This document shows positions 24,457-33,361 of a stretch of 64,000 bases of DNA, in pieces. The stretch comes from Deltaproteobacteria bacterium (GTDB lineage Bacteria; Myxococcota_A; UBA796; CAJQPC01): the NCBI GenBank assembly GCA_016717595.1, contig JADKFE010000021.1:37027-101026 (forward strand), in the 5' to 3' direction. The first letter of the stretch is position 1; every line of letters begins with the position of its first letter. The position numbers were made by a program, and so were the translations under genes. The notes under the pieces were generated by a model. It did not search any database. It saw only the letters and a list, made by a program, of their open reading frames with translations, and was not told where the DNA came from.

Positions 24457-26069
24457 GGCGCGCTTGGGCCGCGGCGATCTTGGCCGCGGTGATCCTCCCG
24501 GCGATCTTGCTGTGGCCCCTCCCCGTCGCCGCGCCGGAGCGGCTCTTGGGCGCGCCCAACGGCGAGATGGTGACGCACCTCTGGCGCCTGTGGGCTGTGT
24601 GGCGCGCGGGGGCGGTGTACGGCGCCCAGACGGAGATGATCCTGTGGCCCGTCGGCGCGGAGGTGACGATCGTCGATCCCCTCCACCTGCCGATCTTCGG
24701 CCTCGGCCTGGGGCTTGGGGGCCCGGCGCTGGGGGCGCACCTCATCTTGTGGGCTGGGCTCACCGTCGCCGGGCTCGCCAGCCTCGCCTTGGCCCGGGTG
24801 ACCGGCGCGAGCCCGGCGGGGCAGGGGCTCGCCTTGGCCTTGGGCGTGAGCTGCCCGGGGCTCCTCGGCGTGGTGAGCCACGGCATGACCGAGAGCTTGG
24901 GCGCGGGGTGGGTGGTGGCCCAGCTCGCCGCGCTGTTGTGGCACCTGCAGGCGCCGAGCTGGCGTCGGGGCCTCACCTTCGTTGTGCTGCTGTCGGCGAC
25001 GGCCCACGTCGGGCCTTACAACGCGGTCTGGGCGGCGATCCTCGACCTCGCCGTGGCGCTCTCACGGCCCCGCGCCCTGCACATCACGGCGCCTGTGGGC
25101 CTGCTTGGCGGGCTCTGCTGCGCGCCGCCGCTGTGGTTCGCGCTCCACCAGGCGAGCGGCCAGCCCGGCGGGGCGAGCGCGCCCCAGATCGGCGGGGCCC
25201 TGCGGGTGGGGGGAGGCGCTGAGGTCTTCGGATTCTTGAGCCCAAACTGGGCGACGCCCGAGGGCATGGTGTTTCCCGCGTATCTTGGCGTCGTGGCGCT
25301 GATCCTCGCCGGGATCGGCGCCTGGCGGCTGGGGCCCCGTCGCGCCGCGCCCTTCGCGGTGGGCGTGATCACCTTCGTGGTGATCTCTTGGGGGCCCTGG
25401 CTGTTACACGACGGCGAGTGGGTGTCGATCGGCGCGGAGAAGACGCCGGGGCCGGTCTTGTGGCTCAGCCAGCTCGTGCCTCCCCTGGGGCGCCTCAACC
25501 GCTGGCACCGGGCGGCGGCGGTGGCGTGTCTGCTGTGCGCGCCGCTCGTGGCCGCGGCGATCCGTCGGCCGGGGGTGGCGGCGGTGGCGGCGCTCGTGCT
25601 CCTCGCCGACGCGCGGCTGGGCGCGGGCGTGGGGCTCCAGCTCGCCTCTTCGCCGATGCCGGACGCCGAGGCCCTCGCCGTGCTCGACGGCCCGGTGATG
25701 GAGCTGCCCAACGACCACAGCGCCAACCTGAGCGGCCGGGTGCTCGGCGAGAACCTCCTCGCCCAGACCCTCCACGCGCAGCCAAGCGACGCCGTGCTCT
25801 ACCCCAGCCCCGCCGATCCCCAGACCCACCTCGTCGAGCACACCCTGACCCAGGCGATCCACCGCGCCGACGCCGGGCCGACCGCACAAGATCGCCGGGC
25901 CGCCGCGTCCCTCGCCGCCGCCCAAGGCTACCGTTGGCTCTTGGTGTGGCCCGAGCGCCTCGGCGTCCGAGAGACCCCGGGGCTCACCGCCGCGCTGGGC
26001 CCCCCCGCCGCCGCCGCGCCGGGGCTCGTGATCTACCGCCTGCCCGATCCGCCGAGCCCAGCGCGCTGA
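24453..26069 (+). CDS. Polytopic membrane protein, possible GT-C-type glycosyltransferase
   Basis: A 538-residue inner-membrane protein with roughly ten hydrophobic helices up to ~residue 400 and a soluble C-terminal part. GTG start overlaps the lipoprotein gene (GTGA). The first loop (APNGEMVTHLWRLWAVWRAG, QTEMILWPVGAEVTIVDPLH) and the late loop LNRWHRAAAVACLL resemble uncharacterised membrane proteins predicted to be GT-C glycosyltransferases, but I cannot point to a diagnostic catalytic pair. Highly GC- and Ala/Leu-rich. It converges with, and overlaps by 37 bp, the alpha/beta hydrolase gene. Role unknown; possibly modification of the partner lipoprotein or of surface glycans. Confidence 0.8.
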   Translation: MRRAWAAAILAAVILPAILLWPLPVAAPERLLGAPNGEMVTHLWRLWAVWRAGAVYGAQTEMILWPVGAEVTIVDPLHLPIFGLGLGLGGPALGAHLILWAGLTVAGLASLALARVTGASPAGQGLALALGVSCPGLLGVVSHGMTESLGAGWVVAQLAALLWHLQAPSWRRGLTFVVLLSATAHVGPYNAVWAAILDLAVALSRPRALHITAPVGLLGGLCCAPPLWFALHQASGQPGGASAPQIGGALRVGGGAEVFGFLSPNWATPEGMVFPAYLGVVALILAGIGAWRLGPRRAAPFAVGVITFVVISWGPWLLHDGEWVSIGAEKTPGPVLWLSQLVPPLGRLNRWHRAAAVACLLCAPLVAAAIRRPGVAAVAALVLLADARLGAGVGLQLASSPMPDAEALAVLDGPVMELPNDHSANLSGRVLGENLLAQTLHAQPSDAVLYPSPADPQTHLVEHTLTQAIHRADAGPTAQDRRAAASLAAAQGYRWLLVWPERLGVRETPGLTAALGPPAAAAPGLVIYRLPDPPSPAR

Positions 26070-26893
26070 ATCATCTGCAGCAGGCCTTCAGGGTTGTCGA
26101 CATGAACCCAGTGGCCGGCGTCTGGGAGCAGGTGCAGGTGGACATCGTCGGGGGCGGCGGCGAATCGTGCGAGCTCGGCGTCGGACCAGCGCTCGCTGCG
26201 CTCGGCGCGCACGACGTCGATCTGGGCGTGGCGCGCGGGGTCGTGGAGATAGGGCCAGGCGTCGGTGACGGCGTAGTCCTGGAGCAAGGCGGAGATCACG
26301 TCGAGGTCAAACCGCCACCTCAGCCCGTCCCCCGTCGAGCGCAGGTTCGTCGTCATCCACTGGGCGAGGCTCAGCGAGAAGCCCTGGGCGGTGAGCAAGG
26401 TGACGAGCTCCTCCCGCCGCTCATACCGATCGGGCAGGCCCCGCAGGGCGAGCACGACCTGGGCGACCTCGGAGCTCACCGCCAAGGACACGTCGGGGAG
26501 CCCCGGCGGCGCGTCGAGCACCCACACCCGCTCGACGGGACGCCCCCGAGACTCCGCGAGCTGCGCTGCGGCCAAGGCGACCTTGCCCCCGAAGCTGTGC
26601 CCAAGGATCGTGCTCGGCGTGATCCCAAGGGTCTCCGTGAGCGCCAGCACGTCCTCCGCGCAGGCGGCGACGGTGTACGGCGCCTCGCCGGGGGGGCTGT
26701 CGCCGTGGCCGCGCAGGTCGGGCAAGACGAAGCCCCACTCCGGCAGGGCCAAGGCGAGCTTTCGGGCGAAGGTGCGCAGGTTGGTGCCCGAGCCGAGGAT
26801 GCCGTGCAGCACGACCGCCCAGCGGCTTGGCTGGGCGTTTGGCGCGGTGAGCTGAGTGAAGTGGAGCGGGGCAGGGGACTTGGGAGGGATCAT
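26033..26893 (-). CDS. Alpha/beta hydrolase (YbfF/esterase type)
   Basis: A 286-residue alpha/beta hydrolase. Oxyanion loop LHGILGSGTN at 29-38, PDLRGHGDSP, nucleophile Ser100 in GHSFGGKVAL, and the catalytic His in DAGHWVHVDNPEGL near the C-terminus; the acid Asp probably lies in the preceding region. It resembles YbfF-like short-chain esterases and abhydrolase-11 proteins. No signal peptide, so cytosolic. It is a single gene, divergent from serS (89 bp) and overlapping the membrane-protein gene at its 3' end. Substrate unknown. Confidence 0.9.
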   Translation of the reverse strand: MIPPKSPAPLHFTQLTAPNAQPSRWAVVLHGILGSGTNLRTFARKLALALPEWGFVLPDLRGHGDSPPGEAPYTVAACAEDVLALTETLGITPSTILGHSFGGKVALAAAQLAESRGRPVERVWVLDAPPGLPDVSLAVSSEVAQVVLALRGLPDRYERREELVTLLTAQGFSLSLAQWMTTNLRSTGDGLRWRFDLDVISALLQDYAVTDAWPYLHDPARHAQIDVVRAERSERWSDAELARFAAAPDDVHLHLLPDAGHWVHVDNPEGLLQMIQRAGLGGSGRR

Positions 26894-26982
26894 CCGCCGT
26901 CCCTAACCCCCTCACGACGCGAGGCCAGGGGCGCCACGCCCGGTTATAGCGCCGCCCGACCTCGACCTCTGGAGCGCCCTCC

Positions 26983-28305
26983 ATGCTCGACCCCCGCCAG
27001 TTCGAAGATGAGCCCGAGCTCATCCGCGAGACCCTCGTCCGCCGCCACGCCAGCCCCGAGACCCTGAGCTCCCTCGACCAGATCGTGCAGCTCAACCAGC
27101 GGCGCCGGGCGTTGATCCTCGAGGGGGAGCGCCTCCTGGCCCTGCGCAACGAGCTCTCCCCGACGATCGGCCAGCTCATGAAGGCCGGCAAGAAGGACGA
27201 GGCCGCTCCGCTGCAAGACCAGGTGCGTGAGGCCACGGCGAAGGCCAAAGACTTAGAGACCCAGAGGCTTGAGGTCGAGGCCGCCCGCGCGGAGCTGATC
27301 TGGGCGATCCCCAACCTCCTCGACCCCCGGGTGCCCACGGGCGAGTCCGAGGAGCAGAACGAGGAGCTCCGCCGCTGGGGCACGATCCCCAGCTTCGACT
27401 TCACGCCCAAGACCCACGACGAGCTCGGCGAGCGCCTGGGCATCCTCGACTTCGCCGCCGCCGCGCGCATGTCGGGCGCCCGGTTCTCGGTGCTCAAGGG
27501 CGCTGGCGCGGCCTTGGAGCGCGCGCTCATCAGCTTCTTCATCGACATGCACGTCCGTGAGCACGGCTACACCGAGGTGCTGGCGCCGTACATCGTCTGG
27601 GCCTCGACGATGCAGGGCACGGGGCAGCTCCCCAAGTTCGCCCAAGACATGTTTAAGCTCTCCGAGAAGCTCAACGGCCAAGACGCCTACCTGATCCCCA
27701 CCGCGGAGGTGCCGGTCACGAACCTGCACCGCGAGGAGATCCTCGACATAAGCGAGCTGCCCAAGGCCTATGTGGCCTTCACGCCGTGCTTTCGGGCCGA
27801 GGCCGGCACCCACGGCCGCGACACCAAGGGCCTCATCCGCCAGCACCAGTTCCACAAGGTCGAGCTGGTGCGCATCACGAGCGCTGAAGACAGCGACGCC
27901 CAGCACGAGCTGCTCACGAGCCACGCTGAGGAGTGCCTCAAGCGCCTGGGCCTGCCCTACCGCGTGCTGCGGCTGTGCTCGGCGGACATCAGCTTCAACG
28001 CCCGCCACTGCTACGATCTGGAGGTCTGGCTGCCCGGCCAAGGCGCTTACCGGGAGATCTCCTCCTGCTCGACCTTCGGCGACTTCCAGGCCCGGCGGAT
28101 GGCCACCCGCTATCGGCCCGAGGGCGACGGGAAAAAGCCCGGAAAACCGAAGCTTGTGCACACGATCAACGGCTCGGGCCTCGCCGTGGGCCGCACGCTC
28201 GTGGCGATTCTGGAGAACTACCAGCAGGCTGACGGGAGCGTCGTCGTGCCCGAGGCGCTGAGAAGTTACCTCGGCGGCCTTGACCGCATCCCAGCCCCAG
28301 ATTAA
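26983..28305 (+). CDS. serS: Seryl-tRNA synthetase
   Basis: A 440-residue class II synthetase that charges tRNA-Ser. The N-terminal ~110 residues form the tRNA-binding coiled coil (long Glu/Lys/Leu-rich stretch around 30-105). Motif 2 is FTPCFRAEAGTHGRDTKGLI with QHQFHKVELV; the Ser-binding region TAEVPVTNLH is present; motif 3 is NGSGLAVGRTLVAILENYQ. SSCSTFGDFQARR is the usual sequence between them. All expected elements are there. Its stop lies 19 bp before two tRNA-Ser genes, so synthetase and substrates are neighbours. Confidence 0.97.
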   Translation: MLDPRQFEDEPELIRETLVRRHASPETLSSLDQIVQLNQRRRALILEGERLLALRNELSPTIGQLMKAGKKDEAAPLQDQVREATAKAKDLETQRLEVEAARAELIWAIPNLLDPRVPTGESEEQNEELRRWGTIPSFDFTPKTHDELGERLGILDFAAAARMSGARFSVLKGAGAALERALISFFIDMHVREHGYTEVLAPYIVWASTMQGTGQLPKFAQDMFKLSEKLNGQDAYLIPTAEVPVTNLHREEILDISELPKAYVAFTPCFRAEAGTHGRDTKGLIRQHQFHKVELVRITSAEDSDAQHELLTSHAEECLKRLGLPYRVLRLCSADISFNARHCYDLEVWLPGQGAYREISSCSTFGDFQARRMATRYRPEGDGKKPGKPKLVHTINGSGLAVGRTLVAILENYQQADGSVVVPEALRSYLGGLDRIPAPD

Positions 28306-28324
28306 GTGCTGTGTGTCGCGCCGG

Positions 28325-28408
28325 GGAGGTGTGGCCGAGCGGTTGATGGCACCGGTCTTGAAAACCGGAGACCGTAAGGGTTCGTGGGTTCGAATCCCAC
28401 CGCCTCCA
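28325..28408 (+). tRNA. tRNA-Ser (UGA)
   Basis: Acceptor GGAGGTG pairs with CGCCTCC; D-arm GGCCGAGCGGTTGA; anticodon stem CCGGT/ACCGG around CTTGAAA gives anticodon UGA; a long variable arm and the T-arm GTGGGTTCGAATCCCAC follow. Oddities: the base after the acceptor stem is A, whereas bacterial tRNA-Ser normally has G73, and CCA is not encoded (CC then T). The two next tRNA genes do encode CCA. 19 bp after serS. Confidence 0.93.
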
Positions 28409-28437
28409 CCTCCTCAACGTGTCGTTCTTTCAAGTCT

Positions 28438-28530
28438 GGAGACGTGACCGAGTGGCCGAAGGTGCACGATTGCTAATCGTGTGTAGGATCAAAAGTTCTA
28501 CCGAGGGTTCGAATCCCTCCGTCTCCGCCA
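28438..28530 (+). tRNA. tRNA-Ser (GCU)
   Basis: Acceptor GGAGACG pairs with CGTCTCC, discriminator G, and CCA is encoded (28528-28530). Anticodon stem CACGA/TCGTG around TTGCTAA gives GCU. A long class II variable arm precedes the T-arm GAGGGTTCGAATCCCTC. 29 bp after the previous tRNA gene, probably one transcript. Confidence 0.96.
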
Positions 28531-28594
28531 CTTTGGCTTGAGCGGTAGCCCAACATGGGCCTCCTCTCAGGCGTGTCCGCTCAGAAGATCTCCT

Positions 28595-28671
28595 GCGGCT
28601 ATAGCTCAATTGGATAGAGCGTCGGACTACGGATCCGAAGGTTGGGGGTTCAACTCCTCCTGGCCGCACCA
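28595..28671 (+). tRNA. tRNA-Arg (ACG)
   Basis: Acceptor GCGGCTA pairs with TGGCCGC; discriminator A and encoded CCA. D-arm GCTCAATTGGATAGAGC; anticodon stem TCGGA/TCCGA around CTACGGA gives ACG, whose A34 is normally deaminated to inosine by TadA; T-arm GGGGGTTCAACTCCTCC. Followed after 2 bp by a strong terminator. Confidence 0.96.
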
Positions 28672-28673
28672 TC

Positions 28674-28712
28674 AAACCCCTTGAAGAGTTCACCCTCTTC
28701 AAGGGGTTTTTT
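28674..28712 (+). terminator. Rho-independent terminator after the tRNA cluster
   Basis: A perfect 15-bp stem (AAACCCCTTGAAGAG with CTCTTCAAGGGGTTT), 6-nt loop, then a run of T. It starts 2 bp after the CCA of tRNA-Arg and ends the serS/tRNA region. The strongest terminator in the window. Confidence 0.95.
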
Positions 28713-28792
28713 GTCTCTGGGCCGCCCTGGCGGCAGGCCCGCCGGGGGCGACGCGAGGAGCGCCAGAGGACGCCCCTCGCGGATGGCCCCGC

Positions 28793-30960
28793 TCAGCGGT
28801 CGGAGCTCAAGAACATGTACACGGCGCCGGCGTTGGTGTCCGCGGAGCCGTTGCCGTCTACGTCGCCGTTGTAGCCGTAGTCGGTGAGCACGACGTCGAG
28901 GGCGCCGTCGTTGTCGAGGTCGGCCTGGCGGTGAGGCATGGCGTGGGAGAAGTACACGCTGCCGTCGGTGCTGCTGCCCTTCACCGAGGCCAAGACGTCG
29001 TCGTCTTCGATGGCGCCGGAGATGTCGCCGGGGAAGACGTAGAGCCGCCCGCCGCTGGACTCCACCCCAAAGAAGATGTCGAGCAGGCCGTCGGAGTCGA
29101 GGTCCGCCGTCGCCCGGGCCACGGTGGGCTTGGCGGAGGTGGAGAAGTCGATGAGGGTGTCGGCCTCGGACGCGAGGATCGCCCCGCCGCCCTTCATCGC
29201 CGCCGAGCCGCGCACGATGCCCAGGTCACCGTCGGCGCCGTGCCAGAAGAACAGCTCTCCTTTGCCGTCGCCGTCGGTGTCGGGCAGCGCCCCGGCGATG
29301 GTGCCGACGTAGTCGCTCGACGCCTCGCCGCTGACGACGCTCTCGGCGGTGGACTTGAAGGTGGACGCGACGGCGCTGTACTCCGAGGGTTGGCCCCAGA
29401 GCACATAGACCTCACCGTCGTTGGTGGCGGTCTTGTCGGCGTTGATGTCGCCGAACACCCAGTCCTCGTAGCCGTCGCCGTCGAGGTCGGCGCCGTCCGA
29501 GAGCGCCTCATAAGCCGCCGTGCCGTTGCTCTCCGTCGTCCAGCGGGCCTCGACCGCGACGAGGGGGATGGTGCCGCTGTTGCCGCCGTAGAGCAGGCCG
29601 ATGTAGCTCTTGTTGGAGCCCGTCGACGAGGTGGCGCTGTAGTCGAAGAGCAGGTCGTCAAGGCCATCGGCGTTGAGGTCTGCCCGGGAGACGGACCGGC
29701 CGACGTAATAGCCGCTGGAGGAGCCCTTCACCGTGGTGTGAGCGTCGCCGAGGCCGCCGGTCTTGCCCGCGAGGCGATCGACGTCGATGAGGTAGAGCCC
29801 GCCGAAGTAGCTGGAGCCGTAGTAGCCGCCGACCACGAGGTCCGCGACGCCGTCGCCCTCAAAGTCGTCAAAGTAGTGAAGCGCCGTGCCCAGGCCCTCG
29901 GTGGAGGTGAGGCCGACGAAGCTGTCTGAGGCTTTATCGACGGTGCTGCCGTCGGCGGGCAGGCCGTCTTTGCTCATAAACAGGTAGACCGCGCCAGCGG
30001 CGGAGCCCGCGTTGCCCCGGGCGCCCACGGCGAGGTCGTCTTTTCCGTCGCCGTCGATGTCGCCGACGGTGGCGCTGTAGCCGAAGAAGGTCGCTGAGGA
30101 CTTCGCGTTGTAGCGTGTGGTGGCGCTGGAGGTGGCGACGTCTTGGTCGGCGGCGCCGTTGCAGTTGTCGAGCTTGCCGTTGAGGCGCTCTAAGGCGTCG
30201 GGGTAGGCCTCAGCGTCGGTGTCGTCGCAGTCGCTGCCTTTGCCGTAGGCCTTTGAGCCGTAGGTGTCGCCGTCTTGATCGTAGTCGTTGTCCCCGGCGC
30301 AGTCGCCGTCCACGCCGTCATACCAGACGTCGGGGCCGCCGGGGTAGATGTCGGCGTTGAGGTCGTTGCAGTCGCCGCCGCCCTTGTCGGGGTTTGACTC
30401 TTTGGCTTTGGCGATCCATCCGTCTTGGTCTTGGTCCCAGTCGGAGAGGCCGTCGCAGTTGGCGTCGATGTTGTCGTAGTACTCGTCCACGGCGCCGGGG
30501 TAGATGTCGGCGTTGTCGTCGTCACAGTCGTCGCCGCCGGCCTCGAGGCGCAAGAAGCCGTCGCCATCGGCGTCGGTGGCGACGGCGCCCGTGAGCGTCA
30601 CGGCGATCTCGGGCTCGTCGGGGTCGTTGCTCCCCAGGTGGGCGTGTAGTACACCGTGAACTGCAGCGACGACTGTGGCGTGAGCACGACGTTGGACTGC
30701 GTCGCGGAGAACGGGGCGCTCAGGGTGACGGTGAGGTTGAGGTCGCCGACGCCGGTGTTCTCGACGACGATCTGGGTCTGGGCGCTGTCGCCGACGTCCT
30801 CCAGGACGCCAAAGTCGAGGGCTCGGGCGCTGACGACGAGGTTGGGGAGGAGCTGGTCGTCGTCAGAGTCATCCGTGGGGATCGGCGTGACGTCTTTGTC
30901 GCCGCAGGCGGCCATGGCGAGGCAAGGAAGGGCGAGCGCGAGGACGCGGAGCGAGCGCAT
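28793..30960 (-). CDS. MopE-type Ca-binding and FG-GAP repeat lipoprotein (apparent frameshift)
   Basis: Two abutting frames form one protein of ~722 residues if one G is added to the four C on the + strand at 30632-30635. As given, the first part (start 30960) ends at 30598 and the rest is open to 28793. Order: lipoprotein signal (LPCLAMAAC-GDKD); an Asp-rich linker; an ASH/SPD-2-like beta domain (ARALDFGVLEDVGDSAQTQI, VVENTGVGDLNLTV); three MopE-like metal-binding motifs (AGGDDCDDDNADIYPGAVDE, GGDCNDLNADIYPGGPD, GSDCDDTDAEAYPDALE); then seven or so FG-GAP blades (VGDIDGDGKDDLAVGARG). The corrected junction reads YTPTWGSNDPDEPEIAVTL, a natural strand. Surface calcium-binding or structural protein. 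Confidence 0.85.
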
Positions 30961-31010
30961 AGGAGTGAGTCTCCAGGGGAGGTGCTGAACGTCACAGTGT
31001 AGCGCCAGGA

Positions 31011-31031
31011 GGAGGCGGTTCGCCAGCCTCC
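31011..31031 (-). terminator. Tetraloop hairpin between two minus-strand genes
   Basis: GGAGGC-GG-TTCG-CC-A-GCCTCC on the + strand: an 8-bp stem with one bulged A and a four-base TTCG loop (CGAA when read on the minus strand). It lies 27 bp after the stop of the membrane-protein gene and 51 bp before the MopE lipoprotein start. No U tract, so only a possible terminator. Confidence 0.35.
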
Positions 31032-31058
31032 CCCCGGGCGGTCCGCGTAAGTGGCCGT

Positions 31059-32060
31059 TCAGCCCATCTCTTCAGCGAGGGTGGGGAGCTTGAAGGAGTC
31101 GCGGGTGGCCTGATCGACGGTGTAGAGCAGATACGCCTCGGTCATGCCGACGTCGATCGACGCCATCGTGACCGGCACCGTGACGAACATGCCGACACAA
31201 CACGCCAAGAGCCCAGCAAAGACGGCGGCGATGCTGAGGATGCTCTGGGCCAGGAGAAAGATGAACAGCTCCCCGCGGTGACCCGAGGCCAGGCTCCAAG
31301 AGCGCTCGAGGGCCTGCATCGGCGTGAGACGCTCCAGCACGAGGGCGTGGGCGCCTAAGGCGAGGCCAAGCTGGACGTAGATCATCACCGGGATCATCAA
31401 GAAGATCAGGAGCAAGCCGCCGACCACGGCCAGAGGCACGTTCCGCTGAACCGCGCCGACGATGAGCAGGGCGATGCCGGGCGATCCGGCGACCATGTTC
31501 GATCCGAAGCCGATCGCGGTCTTGAGCAGCTTCCACAGCACCATCGGTCCCAACACGTCGGCGCCAGAGAACAGCGGGCCGAAGTCACCCGCGCCCTCCC
31601 GCACGAGCTGCTCGTGCAGGCGCAGGTAGCCGCTGTGGATGAAGCTGCGGATCACCATCATGATGCCGCCGCAGACCAGGCTCACCAGCAGAACGACGCC
31701 GACGATCCCCAGGATCACGCCCAGCTCAACGCCGCCAGAACCCAGCTCATCGAGCAGATCCTGCAGCTCGGGCGGCAGGTCTTGGGCCCGGCCCACGAGG
31801 TCGTTCAGCGTGGTGGGCAAGGACTGGAGGCGCTCGCCCCAGTCGTCGAAGTTGTCGTAGCTCGGCGCGTCGCCGCCGCCGTCGTCGGTCTGGCTGTCCA
31901 TGATCACGCGGCCGATGTCGTCCAGGTTGCCAGATCCGCCGCTCCCCGCGGTGAACCACATGCCGAGCGCGCCGAGAAAGAGCGGAAACGGCGCGAGCTT
32001 AAAGGCCACCCAGCCGTGGCGGAACGCACGAAAGGGGTCAAAGGCCTCGTTGAACTGCAC
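31059..32060 (-). CDS. Polytopic membrane protein of unknown function
   Basis: A 333-residue protein with GTG start and a GGGAG ribosome-binding site. One N-terminal hydrophobic segment (FPLFLGALGMWF), a soluble Gly/Asp-rich loop around 40-105 (MDSQTDDGGGDAPSYDNFDD), then about five membrane helices. RLTPMQALERSWSLASGHRG between the later helices resembles DUF975-like and related multi-helix domains in which a W/E-containing amphipathic helix precedes a membrane segment. Function unknown. Divergent from rsgA (88 bp apart). Confidence 0.82.
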   Translation of the reverse strand: MQFNEAFDPFRAFRHGWVAFKLAPFPLFLGALGMWFTAGSGGSGNLDDIGRVIMDSQTDDGGGDAPSYDNFDDWGERLQSLPTTLNDLVGRAQDLPPELQDLLDELGSGGVELGVILGIVGVVLLVSLVCGGIMMVIRSFIHSGYLRLHEQLVREGAGDFGPLFSGADVLGPMVLWKLLKTAIGFGSNMVAGSPGIALLIVGAVQRNVPLAVVGGLLLIFLMIPVMIYVQLGLALGAHALVLERLTPMQALERSWSLASGHRGELFIFLLAQSILSIAAVFAGLLACCVGMFVTVPVTMASIDVGMTEAYLLYTVDQATRDSFKLPTLAEEMG

Positions 32061-32148
32061 GACTTGCTCCCGCGCGAATTTGGAGCGGTGATTTTACCAC
32101 GGCGCGTTGTCGCTTTCAGCGTTGGGGAGGCCGGGTTAAGCGGGGCCG

Positions 32149-33333
32149 ATGAACGGAGCGACTCGAACCCGCCTTGAGGCGACCTTGACGGCCTTAGACC
32201 CCAAGGCGCGGAGACATCTCAGCCAGCGCGCGGCGAACTTGCAGCGTGAGGCCCGCGCTGAGGTGCGGGCGCAGCGGCGCAAAGGGTTTCGCCGCGCCGG
32301 TCCCCAGCCTGACGACGCCTTACACGAGTGGATGTTGTGGGCGCTCTTGCAGGACGGCGCCGGAGAGGCCCCCGAGGCGGAGGAGCTGGCCGAGGACGGG
32401 GCGAGCGCTGAAGAGGAGCGCGTCGGCGTCGTGCTCAGCGCCGCCCGCGGCGCGGCGGAGGTGCTCGTCGGGGACGAGACGATGCTCGTCGCCATCGCCC
32501 CGCGTCTGCTCGCCGAACAAGCCACGCTCATCGCGGTCGGGGATGAGGTCAAGCTCAGCCGTCGCGCTGAAGATCGGTGGGAGCTGCAGCGGGTCGCCCC
32601 TCGACGCAGCCGCCTCTCGCGCCCCGATCCCCAAGACGCCCTCAAGGAGCGGGTGATCGCCGCCAACGTCGATCGGGTGGTCGTCGTGGTCGCCGCCACC
32701 AACCCGCCGATGCGTGTGGGCCTCATCGATCGTCTGCTCGTCGCCGCCCGGCGTGGCGGCGTGGCGCTCACCGTCGTCGTCAACAAGATCGACCTCGCCG
32801 ACGCCGCCCGGCTGGCCGAGCTCGACGCGCTCTTGGCGCCCTACGACGCCCTGCAGGTCGCGGTGTACAAGGTCTCGGCGGCGACGGGGGAGGGGTTAGA
32901 GGCCCTGCGGTTGTCGTTGGGCGGGGCCTTGTGTGTGCTCGTCGGGGCCTCTGGCGTCGGCAAGTCGTCGTTGCTCAACACCCTTGAGCCCACCTTGGCC
33001 GCCCAGACCGGCGAGGTGAGCGAGGCCGTCGGCAAAGGCCGCCACACGACCACACGCTCGACGCTCTACCGTCTGGCCGACGGCGGCCGAATCATCGACA
33101 CCCCCGGCGTGCGCGCCTTCGGGCTGTGGCGAGTGGGCTTGGACGAGCTCAACGAGGCCTTCCCCGACGTGGCGGCCTTCGCGCCGGAGTGCCGCTACGG
33201 CGACTGCCGCCATCTCGACGAGGGCGAGGCCGACTGCGGCGTCAAGCAGGCGGGCCTCGACGGTCGGCTGCCGATGCCGCGCCTGCTGGGCTATCAGCGC
33301 ATCGCCCGGTCCTTGTTGGCCGAGCAAGGCTGA
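32149..33333 (+). CDS. rsgA: Small-ribosomal-subunit GTPase RsgA with N-terminal extension
   Basis: A circularly permuted GTPase that acts in late 30S assembly. The motif order is G4 VVNKIDLAD (211-218), G1 GASGVGKSSLL (267-276), a switch GKGRHTTTRST (296-305), G3 DTPGVRAFG (317-325), then a zinc site CRYGDCRHLDEGEADCGV with Cys348, Cys353, His355 and Cys363. The OB fold lies around 92-150. At 394 residues it is longer than usual: the first ~85 residues are an Arg-rich then Glu-rich extension of unknown role (LSQRAANLQREARAEVRAQR). Activity depends on 30S binding. Confidence 0.94.
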   Translation: MNGATRTRLEATLTALDPKARRHLSQRAANLQREARAEVRAQRRKGFRRAGPQPDDALHEWMLWALLQDGAGEAPEAEELAEDGASAEEERVGVVLSAARGAAEVLVGDETMLVAIAPRLLAEQATLIAVGDEVKLSRRAEDRWELQRVAPRRSRLSRPDPQDALKERVIAANVDRVVVVVAATNPPMRVGLIDRLLVAARRGGVALTVVVNKIDLADAARLAELDALLAPYDALQVAVYKVSAATGEGLEALRLSLGGALCVLVGASGVGKSSLLNTLEPTLAAQTGEVSEAVGKGRHTTTRSTLYRLADGGRIIDTPGVRAFGLWRVGLDELNEAFPDVAAFAPECRYGDCRHLDEGEADCGVKQAGLDGRLPMPRLLGYQRIARSLLAEQG

Positions 33334-33361
33334 GCCCAGCGTCAGGAATCTCGGCGCCGCG

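Noticed and set aside
28430..28702. 90-codon minus-strand frame across the tRNA genes
   Set aside because: Overlaps two clear tRNA genes and a terminator; the familiar 'ETEGFEPS' type peptide is a known artefact of antisense tRNA-Ser/Arg sequence.
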